From Dyella japonica A8 (GTDB lineage: Bacteria; Pseudomonadota; Gammaproteobacteria; Xanthomonadales; Rhodanobacteraceae), in contig NZ_CP008884.1 of assembly GCF_000725385.1 (NCBI RefSeq), positions 4,708,758 through 4,772,757 on the forward strand: a DNA stretch of 64,000 bases, in the 5' to 3' direction. The translations under genes and the position numbers were made by a program. A model generated the notes under the pieces. It searched no databases and was not told the DNA's origin. It worked only from the letters and a program-made list of their open reading frames with translations. This document shows, one piece after another, positions 48,367 to 56,568 of the stretch (positions are counted from its first letter, which is position 1; each line of letters opens with the position of its first letter).

Positions 48367-50118
48367 GTGTCTGATATCGAAAGCAAAGAAACCAACGACG
48401 CCAAGGGCGCCGAAGCCAAGCCTGTGGCTGAAACCCGCACGCGCGCGCCGCGCAAATCCGCTGCAGCTGCCGCGGCTGCTGCCGAAAAGGCCGACAAGCA
48501 GCCGCAGCTCGACATGCCGCCGCTGCCGCCGATCGAGCGCGCCGCACCGGCCGAGCCTGCCCCTGCCCCGGCCGCCGAATCGGCGCCGCAGAACGACGGT
48601 GGCCAGCGCCAGCCGCAGGAAGCCCGTGAGGGTGGCCAGCAGCAGGGCGGCCAGCAGAACGGTGGCAACCCGAATTTCAACAACCGCAACGACCGCAATG
48701 ACCGTGACGGTCGTGGTCGCCGCCGTCGTCACGAGCGCAACCAGCAGCGTGGCCAGGGCGGCGGTGGCGGTGGCGGCAACAATCCGCAGCACCCGCGCAA
48801 CAACAATGGCCTGCCGGTGGACGACGACTACGCCGATGCCGGCAGCAGCGACCGCCTGATCAACCTCACCGAGCTCAAGCGCAAAAATGCGATCCAGCTG
48901 GTGGAGTTCGCCGAATCGCTCGGCATCCAGGAAGGCGTGGCGCGCGCGCGCAAGCAGGACGTGATCTTCTCCATCCTCAAGGCGCACGCCCGCTCCGGCG
49001 GCGGCATCTGGGCGGAGGGCGTGCTGGAAATCCTGCAGGACGGCTTCGGCTTCCTGCGCTCGGCGGATGAGTCCTACCTGGCCGGCCCGGACGACATCTA
49101 CGTGTCGCCCAGCCAGATCCGCCGCTTCAACCTGCGTACCGGCGACTACATCACCGGACGCGTGCGCCATCCGAAGGAAGGCGAGCGTTACTTCGCGATG
49201 CTCAAGGTCGACGACATCAACGGCGATCCGCCGGAGGCGTCGAAGAACAAGATGCTGTTCGAGAACCTGACGCCGCTGTTCCCGCGCAAGGCGTTCAAGC
49301 TCGAGCGCGGCAATGGTTCGACCGAAGACATCACCGGCCGCATCCTTGACCTCGTCGCGCCGATCGGCCGCGGCCAGCGTGGCCTCATCGTCTCCCAGCC
49401 GAAATCCGGTAAGACGATGATGCTGCAGAACATCGCGCAGGCCATCCAGTACAACCATCCGGACGTCCATCTGATCATGCTGCTGATCGATGAGCGCCCG
49501 GAAGAAGTGACGGAAATCGCCCGCACGGTGCGTGCGGAAGTGATCTCCTCGACCTTCGACGAGCCGGCCGTGCGCCACGTGCAGGTGGCCGAAATGGTGA
49601 TCGAGCGCGCCAAGCGCCTGGTCGAGCACAAGAAGGACGTGGTGATCCTGCTGGACTCCATCACGCGCCTGGCCCGTGCCTACAACACCGTGGTGCCCAG
49701 CTCCGGCAAGGTGCTCACCGGTGGTGTGGACGCCAACGCCCTGCAGCGCCCCAAGCGCTTCTTCGGCGCCGCGCGTAACGTGGAAGAAGGCGGCAGCCTG
49801 ACCATCATCGCCACCGCGCTGACCGACACCGGCAGCAAGATGGACGAGGTGATCTACGAAGAGTTCAAGGGCACCGGCAACATGGAAGTGCACCTGTCCC
49901 GCCGCATCGCCGAGAAGCGTGTGTACCCGGCCATCGACATCAACCGCTCCGGCACCCGCCGCGAGGATCTGCTGATCGAGCCGGACCTGCTCTCCAAGAT
50001 CTGGATCCTGCGCAAGCTGCTGCATCCGATGGACGAGCTGGCCGCGATGGAGTTCATGCTCGACAAGATGAAGAACACCAAGTCCAACGACGAGTTCTTC
50101 AACTCGATGAAGCGCTGA
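48367..50118 (+). CDS. rho: Transcription termination factor Rho with long N-terminal insertion
   Basis: The 583 residues exceed the ~420 of E. coli Rho because a disordered Ala/Pro-, then Gly/Asn/Arg/Gln-rich segment (about residues 1-160; [20 protein letters not shown]) precedes the Rho-N motif [18 protein letters not shown]. The core is complete: cold-shock-like RNA-binding domain, Walker [16 protein letters not shown], Walker [18 protein letters not shown]-loop [24 protein letters not shown] and R-loop [11 protein letters not shown]. The start is GTG at 48367 with AGAGG upstream. Such insertions are seen in several bacterial Rho proteins and can alter RNA affinity. Confidence 0.96.
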   Translation: MSDIESKETNDAKGAEAKPVAETRTRAPRKSAAAAAAAAEKADKQPQLDMPPLPPIERAAPAEPAPAPAAESAPQNDGGQRQPQEAREGGQQQGGQQNGGNPNFNNRNDRNDRDGRGRRRRHERNQQRGQGGGGGGGNNPQHPRNNNGLPVDDDYADAGSSDRLINLTELKRKNAIQLVEFAESLGIQEGVARARKQDVIFSILKAHARSGGGIWAEGVLEILQDGFGFLRSADESYLAGPDDIYVSPSQIRRFNLRTGDYITGRVRHPKEGERYFAMLKVDDINGDPPEASKNKMLFENLTPLFPRKAFKLERGNGSTEDITGRILDLVAPIGRGQRGLIVSQPKSGKTMMLQNIAQAIQYNHPDVHLIMLLIDERPEEVTEIARTVRAEVISSTFDEPAVRHVQVAEMVIERAKRLVEHKKDVVILLDSITRLARAYNTVVPSSGKVLTGGVDANALQRPKRFFGAARNVEEGGSLTIIATALTDTGSKMDEVIYEEFKGTGNMEVHLSRRIAEKRVYPAIDINRSGTRREDLLIEPDLLSKIWILRKLLHPMDELAAMEFMLDKMKNTKSNDEFFNSMKR

Positions 50119-50139
50119 TCACCGCGCGCCATCGACCGC

Positions 50140-50167
50140 ACAAAGGCCGCCCTCGGGCGGCCTTTGT
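50140..50167. terminator. Bidirectional terminator between rho and the diguanylate cyclase gene
   Basis: ACAAAGGCCGCC (50140-50151) and GGCGGCCTTTGT (50156-50167) form a 12-bp stem with a CTCG loop between convergent stop codons. Confidence 0.9.
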
Positions 50168-50170
50168 CGT

Positions 50171-51292
50171 TCAGGGCATCGCTGGATACACGCAGACGGT
50201 ATTACGTCCCGCCGCCTTCGCCGCGTACAGCGCGCGATCCGCGCAATGCAGCAGGGCTTCGCGACTGCCCAGGCGGGACGGCGGAAGATCCTCCAGGCTC
50301 GCCACGCCGATGCTCATCGTCACGCGCTGGTACGGGCTGCCCGGATGCCAGATGGCGAGCTCGCGTATTGCCTGCAGGATGTGCCCGGCCACGACCTGTG
50401 CGCCGGCTGCATCGGTATCCGGCAGGATGGCGATGAACTCCTCGCCACCATAGCGGCCGACCAGGTCGCCCTGACGGCGGATGCAGCCCCGCAGCCGCGT
50501 CGCGATGGCGCGCAGGCATTCGTCGCCGCGCTGATGGCCCACGTGGTCGTTGTAGGACTTGAAGCAGTCGACATCCATCATCAGCAGCGACAGGGCCGCG
50601 CCGTTGCGCATGCACCGCGTCGCTTCCGCCGCGATGGCATCGTCCAGGCGGCGACGATTGGCCAGTCCGGTGAGATGGTCATGGCTGGCGTGGAATTGCC
50701 AGTGGCGGCGCGCCTGCTCGGAGGCCTCCTCCATGCGTTTGCGCACCGTGATGTCGACGAGCGCGGAAGTGACGCCGAGCACGCCGCCATCCTCGCCGCG
50801 CACGGCCTGCAGGGCGACGAGGAAATACCGGCCATGGCAGGCCACCTCGCGCTCCGTCACGTCGAAGCCTGCATCGAAGCTGGCGATGTCCCTGCGCAGC
50901 TGCTCCTCCGCACCGGGCAGATACTCGCCGACCCGGCGCCCGATGATGTCTGCCGGCGTCAGTCCAAGCACCGCCGCGTAAGCCCCATTGGCGCCCACAT
51001 AGCAGCCATCGCGATCAATCACGCCCAGGGCCACGGGCACGGCGTCGTACAAGGCCTGCAACGAGGCGGCCAGCGGACCGATCAACATGCTGGCGTCGAA
51101 ATGTTCCGGCGCGGATCCCTGGCCACGCTCCGCGCGCAGTTTGAGGGAAGGGGCGCCGATGTACACCGGCTGCGGCCCATGGCGACGCTTCGCCTGCGCA
51201 CGAATGGCGTGCCTGCGCGAACGCATCAGGGCAGCCGCCCTGCGTGAGCCGCGGGACCAGCGGGTCTGCCATTTGAAACTTCGCTTGACCAT
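50171..51292 (-). CDS. PAS-GGDEF diguanylate cyclase
   Basis: The 373 residues comprise a basic N-terminal segment and a PAS domain (LYDAVPVALGVIDRDGCYVGANGAYAAVLGL, ending LVDITVRKRMEE). The GGDEF domain has HDHLTGLANRR, MMDVDCFKSYND and an active GGEEF in RYGGEEF. An RxxD inhibitory site (RQGD) lies five residues before GGEEF, so product inhibition by c-di-GMP is likely. It is soluble, with no membrane helix. The ATG at 51292 has GGAGAAG upstream. It makes c-di-GMP in response to a cytoplasmic cue sensed by PAS. Confidence 0.92.
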   Translation of the reverse strand: MVKRSFKWQTRWSRGSRRAAALMRSRRHAIRAQAKRRHGPQPVYIGAPSLKLRAERGQGSAPEHFDASMLIGPLAASLQALYDAVPVALGVIDRDGCYVGANGAYAAVLGLTPADIIGRRVGEYLPGAEEQLRRDIASFDAGFDVTEREVACHGRYFLVALQAVRGEDGGVLGVTSALVDITVRKRMEEASEQARRHWQFHASHDHLTGLANRRRLDDAIAAEATRCMRNGAALSLLMMDVDCFKSYNDHVGHQRGDECLRAIATRLRGCIRRQGDLVGRYGGEEFIAILPDTDAAGAQVVAGHILQAIRELAIWHPGSPYQRVTMSIGVASLEDLPPSRLGSREALLHCADRALYAAKAAGRNTVCVYPAMP

Positions 51293-51492
51293 CTCACTTC
51301 TCCAGCGGGTCCACCCGAAGCACGGCCACGCTCCGGCGGAGCGTCCATGCGGGGGACGACGGGCAGGCGCGGAGGCGCGACAGGAACACCGTGGTGTGAA
51401 GACTGGGGACGCGCGGTGAGCCGGGAGGCGCCCTGCTGATTGCCCAGGGAAGATCTTGCTCAAGGAGACGTCAGGCGGGAATCAGAAAAGTC

Positions 51493-51978
51493 CTACCGAG
51501 GGGACATGACCACCAAATCCTCCGGCGCGGCCAGCAGGCAGCGTCGCAGTGCGTGCACGGTCCCGGCCACATGGCGATCCAGCAGGCGACGGATCAGCGG
51601 CAGCGACCATCGCGCGAGCCAACTGGTGGGCGTGACCTGCACCGTGTGCGTGAGGTAGGTTCCTTCGCCACGCGGCGACAGGGAAAAATCGAGCGCCACG
51701 TGGATGAAGCGGCCCGCATATTCACAGGCAAGGCTGCGCCGGGGCTCGCGCGCGACGATGGCGCCGGTCAGCACGCCATGGCGTGTCACGCCCTGGTAAA
51801 CGCAGCGCAGGGCGTCGCCCACGGCGTTCTCGCCACCGTGGTACTTCTGCACCCGGATGCAGCGATCCAGCCATCGATGCATCGACGCCACGTCGTCCAC
51901 CAGCGCGAACACCTCGCCGGGTTCGCGTGGCACGAAGACGCTCTGGCGGCGCAGCGCCACTGTCGGCTTATCCCTCAC
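51493..51978 (-). CDS. SRPBCC family protein (polyketide cyclase/START-like fold)
   Basis: The 161 residues start with the characteristic opening strand (RRQSVFVPREPGEVFALVDDVASMHRWLDRCIRVQKY). Beta strands follow (FIHVALDFSLSPRGEGTYLTHTVQVTP), then a long C-terminal helix (RWSLPLIRRLLDRHVAGTVHALRRCL). The fold binds hydrophobic ligands; the function is unknown. It ends about 200 bases from the diguanylate cyclase start and begins 21 bases after the YeaQ-like gene. Start codon by longest frame. Confidence 0.78.
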   Translation of the reverse strand: MRDKPTVALRRQSVFVPREPGEVFALVDDVASMHRWLDRCIRVQKYHGGENAVGDALRCVYQGVTRHGVLTGAIVAREPRRSLACEYAGRFIHVALDFSLSPRGEGTYLTHTVQVTPTSWLARWSLPLIRRLLDRHVAGTVHALRRCLLAAPEDLVVMSPR

Positions 51979-51999
51979 GGCCGGTGCACGGCGAAGACG

Positions 52000-52260
52000 T
52001 CAGTGCATCCACTGCTTGAGCATGCGCAGCATCACCAGCAACACCACCGCGCCCAGCGTCGCCACCACCAGGGAGATGACGAAACCGCCACCCACGGCGA
52101 AGCCAGCGACGTGGGCAGCCCACCCGCCAAGGCAGGCGCCGAGTACGCCGATGAGAATGTCGATGAACAGGCCATAGCCGCTGCCCTTCACCATCAGGCC
52201 CGCAAACCAACCGGCCAGCGCGCCGATGATGAGCCACACCAGCAGACTGTGTTCCGCCAT
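52000..52260 (-). CDS. GlsB/YeaQ/YmgE family small membrane protein
   Basis: The 86 residues contain three hydrophobic helices with the family's Gly motifs: LLVWLIIGALAGWFAGLMVKGSGYGLFIDILIGVLGACLGGW. These small inner-membrane proteins are often induced in stationary phase or envelope stress; their role is unresolved. The ATG at 52260 follows GGGAGAGG. It lies upstream of the SRPBCC gene on the same strand. Confidence 0.88.
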   Translation of the reverse strand: MAEHSLLVWLIIGALAGWFAGLMVKGSGYGLFIDILIGVLGACLGGWAAHVAGFAVGGGFVISLVVATLGAVVLLVMLRMLKQWMH

Positions 52261-52357
52261 AGATCGACCTCTCCCGTGACATGGACTGTACGCGGCGCCT
52301 CGTGGCGCGCGCAGCGCGGCCCTCGCGACGTTCCGCAAGGGCGCAGAGGCTGCCGGG

Positions 52358-52391
52358 CCACGGCCTGCATTCCAGTGAATGCAGGCCGTGG
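52358..52391. repeat. 15-bp perfect hairpin CCACGGCCTGCATTC
   Basis: The arms 52358-52372 and 52377-52391 are exact complements around CAGT. No T-run follows. It lies about 100 bases upstream of the YeaQ-like gene. Confidence 0.75.
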
Positions 52392-52469
52392 ACAACGGGC
52401 GGCCCTTACCTAAGATCCCGACAAACCGATCAGGGGTGGCGCGGTTTGTCGCCGGCGTACTCACCGACA

Positions 52470-52487
52470 CATGTCATCCATGACATG
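52470..52487. promoter_or_regulatory. Palindrome CATGTCAT-CC-ATGACATG
   Basis: A perfect 8-bp inverted repeat with two-base spacer, of the size of a dimeric repressor site. No gene start is close enough to assign it. Confidence 0.35.
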
Positions 52488-52665
52488 CGGGAAACCCCCA
52501 TGGGAATCGCGTCGCGCGGCGAGCGGTAAACCCCATGTTCGTGGGGGGCATTGGACGATGTGCGACGCGCGGGCGGAATCAGAACATTCCTACTCGGGTC
52601 ATTTTGCGCGGGACAAGGGCCCTGGGTATGGCATCTGTTCACGATCACCCTCGCCTCTCAAATTT

Positions 52666-52768
52666 CCTCACCGTCATTCCCGCGAAAGCGGGAATCCAGT
52701 GCCTTGAGCCTTTGGGCACCACGGGAAAAAGGCACTGGATTCCCGCTTTCGCGGGAATGACGGTGAGG
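52666..52768. repeat. 40-bp perfect inverted repeat (REP/MITE-like)
   Basis: The left arm 52666-52705 and right arm 52729-52768 are exact complements over 40 bases with a 23-base loop. Each arm itself folds (ATTCCCGC-GAAA-GCGGGAAT). The CGTCATTCCCGCGAAAGCGG core is of a type widespread in bacterial intergenic DNA. It lies about 70 bases past the stop of the RcsB-like gene. Confidence 0.92.
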
Positions 52769-52785
52769 GGAGCTGGGAGCTGGAT

Positions 52786-52821
52786 GCTGGAGCTGGAGCT
52801 GGAGCTGGAGCTGGAGCTGGA
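52786..52821. repeat. GCTGGA hexanucleotide microsatellite
   Basis: Six perfect consecutive GCTGGA units, preceded by degenerate ones from about 52770, end 15 bases from the stop of the RcsB-like gene. Confidence 0.95.
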
Positions 52822-52835
52822 TTCTGATCAGCCGC

Positions 52836-53465
52836 TTAGAGCAAGCCAATGGACCGGGCGTAGTCGTACAGCTGCTTATCGCTCTCGAGATTCAGCTTGC
52901 GCATGGCATCGCGCTTCTGCTGGCTGATGGTCTTCACGCTGCGTTCCAGCCGTCGAGCGATTTCCGACACGGTAAGCCCCTGCGCAAGGAAACGGATCAC
53001 CTCGACCTCGCGACGCGACATGACGGGCTCGCCACCGGTCGGGTACATGCCTTCGATCTGCCGCCGCATGCGCTCGCTGAGGTAGCTTCGCCCCGCACGG
53101 ATCATGTCGATGGCCAGCATCAGCTCCTTGGCCATCGCCATCTTGTCCACCACGCCACGCACGCCCATGCCCACCATGTTCTGCACCAGCGCCGGATTGC
53201 GCAGCATGGTGAGCACCAGGATGGGCAGCCCCGGATGGAGTTCGCGCACGCGCTGCAGCAGGGACAGGCCGTCGTAGCCTTCGATGTCCGCTGGCATGGA
53301 AAAGTCGGTGATCAGCAGGTCGCAGGGGGTTCGCGCCAGCCGCTCCAACAGCTCCTGGCCATTGCGTGCCTCGCCGACGACCTCCAGCCCGTTGCCGTAG
53401 TCGCGAAGCGAGGTCTTCAGCCCGATCAGGACGACCGGATGATCATCGGCGATTATGACCCGCAC
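52836..53465 (-). CDS. RcsB-like NarL/FixJ-family response regulator
   Basis: The 209 residues have a receiver (MRVIIADDHPVVLIGLKTSL; phospho-Asp in LLITDFSMPADIEGYDGLSLL; Lys in VVDKMAMAKE). A LuxR-type helix-turn-helix follows (MSRREVEVIRFLAQGLTVSEIARRLERSVKTISQQKRDAMRKLNLESD). The SVKTISQQK stretch and the PADIEGYDG insertion resemble E. coli RcsB. It is divergent from the hybrid kinase, its likely phosphodonor, with 112 bases between starts. It ends in microsatellite and repeat DNA. Confidence 0.92.
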   Translation of the reverse strand: MRVIIADDHPVVLIGLKTSLRDYGNGLEVVGEARNGQELLERLARTPCDLLITDFSMPADIEGYDGLSLLQRVRELHPGLPILVLTMLRNPALVQNMVGMGVRGVVDKMAMAKELMLAIDMIRAGRSYLSERMRRQIEGMYPTGGEPVMSRREVEVIRFLAQGLTVSEIARRLERSVKTISQQKRDAMRKLNLESDKQLYDYARSIGLL

Positions 53466-53577
53466 CCTTCGCTCCTACATATCCTTCCACTGCAAACAGC
53501 ACATACCTGACGATCTTTGATGCAATGTCCGGCTTGATGATGACTGCCGTTTGTGGCTGCCCTGCTTCAAAGGTAGC

Positions 53578-56415
53578 ATGAACGCCCAACCATTCAGCCG
53601 CATGGATTTTCCTGCCGACCGGGCCAGCGCGATGCTTACCGTCGTTCGTTCCAGCCCGGATCCAGGGCCTGCCACCGCCAAGCCATGCCGCCATGCTCCA
53701 GCCCTGGGCGTGCTGGCCATGCCCTGGTTCAGCAACGAGGCCACCGCGCTTTCGCCGGTCGCCGTGGTCGTCACCATCCTGCTGATGGCAACGGCCGTGC
53801 TGGCCTTTGTGCTGACGTGGCTGCTGCAGGCGCAGGTACGGCGAAACCGGCAGCTGAAGGCGCAGTTGCAGGCGCAACAGGCGCTCCAGCAAGCCACGCT
53901 CGATGCGCTGCCGTTCCCCGTCATGCTGCATGGGATAGACGGACAGGCAGTCGCCGCCAACCCGCCCGGGCGTGCGGTGGCCGCGCGCAACGAGGCCGTC
54001 GCCGATCCGATCCGCAGCACGGTGTTCATCGCGCGCAAAGACCAGGTGCTGCAAGGCGAAACGCTGCGGCACGACCTGGACATCGTCACACCCGATGGCG
54101 AAACGCACGCGTCGCAGCTGTGGATACACGCTCTGCGCGACGAGCGCGGGCAGGCGCGCGGCTACGCCAGCACGCTGCTGGACGTCAGCGAATTCCGCGA
54201 CGCCGAACAGGCCGCGCGGCAGACCGAGCAACGCCTGGGTGACATGGCGCAGCGCATGCCAGTAGTGGTGATCGCAATGCGCATCGCCTCGCCGGGCGCC
54301 GCGCAGGTCGCGTTCCTGGCGGGCGATGCACGTGCGCTATTCAACATCGACGCGGGCGAGCTGCGCGATCCCGACGATGCCTTCCGGCTCGATGCCTTGC
54401 GCGAGCGCATCCACCCTGACGACTGGCCGGCGTTGTCGCCCCTGCTGTCACCCGGCGACGACTCAGCGGCCACGCGCGCGGTGGACTTCCGCGCGTTCGG
54501 CCTCGATGGCCTGCGCTGGGTGCACGCCACCTTCGCCAGCCGCCGCATGGCGGACGGCAGCCTGGGCCTGATGGGTTATTTCATCGACACCACTGAGCAG
54601 AACCTGCGCAGCGAAGCGCTGCGCATCGCCCGCGACGTCGCCGAACGCGCCTCCAAGGCGAAGGCGGATTTCCTTGCCGCCATGAGCCATGAGATCCGCA
54701 CGCCCATGAACGGCGTCATCGGCATGCTGGAATTGCTGGGCCGCACACCGGTGAACGGTGAACAGCGCGAGCTGCTGCGCGCGGTAGACGAATCCGCCAG
54801 CGCGTTGCTGCAGATCCTCAACGACATCCTGGATTTCTCCAAGCTCGAGGCAGGCGACCTGCGGCTCGACGCGGCACCGTTCGATGCACGCCAGTGGCTG
54901 GATGGCGCGGTCGCCACGATGGCGGTGGCGGCACGCGCGAAGGGGCTGGATCTTCGCCTTGCCACGGATGCGGCGGTGGCAGGCCAGCTTCGTGGTGACG
55001 GCCAGCGCCTGCGGCAGATTTTGATCAACCTGCTCAACAACGCCATCAAGTTCACCGATCGCGGCAGTGTCAGCGCCACGCTGAACGTGCTGGGCGACAA
55101 CGGCGCGCAACAGCATCTCGCGCTGAGCGTCACCGATACCGGCATCGGTATCGCGAAGGACAAGCAGGACACCCTGTTCAAGCCGTTCGCCCAGGCCGAA
55201 ACCTGGACCAGCCGCCGCTACGGCGGCACCGGGCTCGGACTGGCCATCTGCCAACAGCTCGTGCAACTGATGGATGGCAACATCGAGCTGCGCAGCGAGG
55301 AAGGCGTGGGCACGACCGTCACTGTGCAGTTGCGGCTGCCCGTGGCGGAGCGCGCCACCGACGCGCCCGCCAGCCTGCACGGCCGGCACGCCGTCGTGCG
55401 GCTGGCATCCGCCCCGACCGCCAGCGCGCTGGAACAGTACCTGCGTGCCGCGGGCATGAGCGTCGAGCGCATCGAGCCGACGACACCGCTGCGTGCCGGG
55501 ATGGCGGCCAGCCTGCTCTTCATCGACGCGGCCGATGATGAAAGCGCCCACCAGATCCACGCACGCGTGGTCGTCGTCGCCGACGAGCCGACGCCAACCG
55601 ATGCCGACGTCACCTGGCTGGGCGCGCAGCCGCTGACCTGGCGAGCCGTGATCAGCGCCTGCCTGCACGCACTGGAACTGGAAGAACCCCGCCACTGGCG
55701 CGACCACCCTTCCGCCGGCAACGTACCCGCGCTGCGCGGGCGCGTGCTGGTGGTCGAGGACCATCCCGTCAGCCAGCGCCTGATCGCCCGCCAGCTCGCC
55801 CTGCTGGGCCTCGCCAGCGAGGTCGTGGACAACGGCCACGACGCCCTTGAGATGCTGACCGACGGTGGCTATGCCCTGCTGCTGACCGACTGCAACATGC
55901 CACGCATGAGCGGCCATGAGCTGGCCCGTGCATGGCGCGCCCACGAGGCGGATGCCGGCGCGTCGCACCGGCTGCCCATCCTGGCGATGACGGCCAGCGC
56001 GCTGAGCAGCGAAACAGCGCGCGCGAAAGACGCGGGCATGGACGACGTACTCAGCAAGCCGCTGCAGCTGGCCACGCTCAGCCGCAAGCTCGCCCAGTGG
56101 CTGGACCCCACAACCCTGCCGACCCGCGATGCCCCTCCCCCGCAGCACGACCTGCGCGACCTGCTGGCGCAGGAAACCGAGCGCGACCTGCACGACCTGG
56201 GGCAACACGCGGCCCGGCACGACCTGACCGCCGCCCGCCAGTCCCTGCATCGCCTACTGGGCGTCCTGCCCTTGCTGGGCGACGTGGCCCTGGCCCAGGA
56301 AGGGGAACGCCTTTACGAGGCCCTGCATGGCCCGGACAGCGGGAGCGCCCTGACCGGCGTCGCCGGGTTCTCCGACCGGCTGGCCCGGCGGCTGGCGATG
56401 CCGGATCGCCCCTGA
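53578..56415 (+). CDS. Hybrid sensor histidine kinase (PAS-HisKA-HATPase-REC-HPt)
   Basis: The 945 residues include a membrane helix near residue 70 (VAVVVTILLMATAVLAFVLTWLL) and PAS-like regions. The kinase core has His in AAMSHEIRTPMNGVIGML, N-box LINLLNNAIKFT, VTDTGIGIAKD and GGTGLGLAI. The receiver has Asp in LLLTDCNMPRMSGHEL. A C-terminal HPt-like domain has His in SLHRLLGVLPLLG. It should run an internal His-Asp-His relay to the divergent RcsB-like regulator. The ATG at 53578 follows AAAGG; a TTG at 53551 is the alternative. One membrane helix only, so the cue may be cytoplasmic or membrane-borne. Confidence 0.9.
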   Translation: MNAQPFSRMDFPADRASAMLTVVRSSPDPGPATAKPCRHAPALGVLAMPWFSNEATALSPVAVVVTILLMATAVLAFVLTWLLQAQVRRNRQLKAQLQAQQALQQATLDALPFPVMLHGIDGQAVAANPPGRAVAARNEAVADPIRSTVFIARKDQVLQGETLRHDLDIVTPDGETHASQLWIHALRDERGQARGYASTLLDVSEFRDAEQAARQTEQRLGDMAQRMPVVVIAMRIASPGAAQVAFLAGDARALFNIDAGELRDPDDAFRLDALRERIHPDDWPALSPLLSPGDDSAATRAVDFRAFGLDGLRWVHATFASRRMADGSLGLMGYFIDTTEQNLRSEALRIARDVAERASKAKADFLAAMSHEIRTPMNGVIGMLELLGRTPVNGEQRELLRAVDESASALLQILNDILDFSKLEAGDLRLDAAPFDARQWLDGAVATMAVAARAKGLDLRLATDAAVAGQLRGDGQRLRQILINLLNNAIKFTDRGSVSATLNVLGDNGAQQHLALSVTDTGIGIAKDKQDTLFKPFAQAETWTSRRYGGTGLGLAICQQLVQLMDGNIELRSEEGVGTTVTVQLRLPVAERATDAPASLHGRHAVVRLASAPTASALEQYLRAAGMSVERIEPTTPLRAGMAASLLFIDAADDESAHQIHARVVVVADEPTPTDADVTWLGAQPLTWRAVISACLHALELEEPRHWRDHPSAGNVPALRGRVLVVEDHPVSQRLIARQLALLGLASEVVDNGHDALEMLTDGGYALLLTDCNMPRMSGHELARAWRAHEADAGASHRLPILAMTASALSSETARAKDAGMDDVLSKPLQLATLSRKLAQWLDPTTLPTRDAPPPQHDLRDLLAQETERDLHDLGQHAARHDLTAARQSLHRLLGVLPLLGDVALAQEGERLYEALHGPDSGSALTGVAGFSDRLARRLAMPDRP

Positions 56416-56432
56416 ACGCCTATGTGACGGTC

Positions 56433-56462
56433 TTGGCATTTTGCCGACCCGTCCACGACAAT
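56433..56462 (+). promoter_or_regulatory. Weak candidate promoter before the LysM-FecR gene
   Basis: TTGGCA (56433-56438), 18 bases, GACAAT (56457-56462). Suggestive only; the gene may also be read from the hybrid kinase promoter. Confidence 0.25.
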
Positions 56463-56568
56463 AGCCGCGCTGCAAGTCGCTGCGTCGCTTCGGGAAAACG
56501 GAAACCCGGCCGGCGATGCGGAAGGGAGTGACGGCAGCACGGGGGTGCACCAGGACTATCGAGGCTTT

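Larger units (their letters stand above)
52261..52835. other. Intergenic region between the YeaQ-like and RcsB-like genes
   Basis: These 575 bases hold a 15-bp hairpin, an 18-base palindrome, the 40-bp inverted repeat and a microsatellite. No gene is convincing. Confidence 0.7.
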
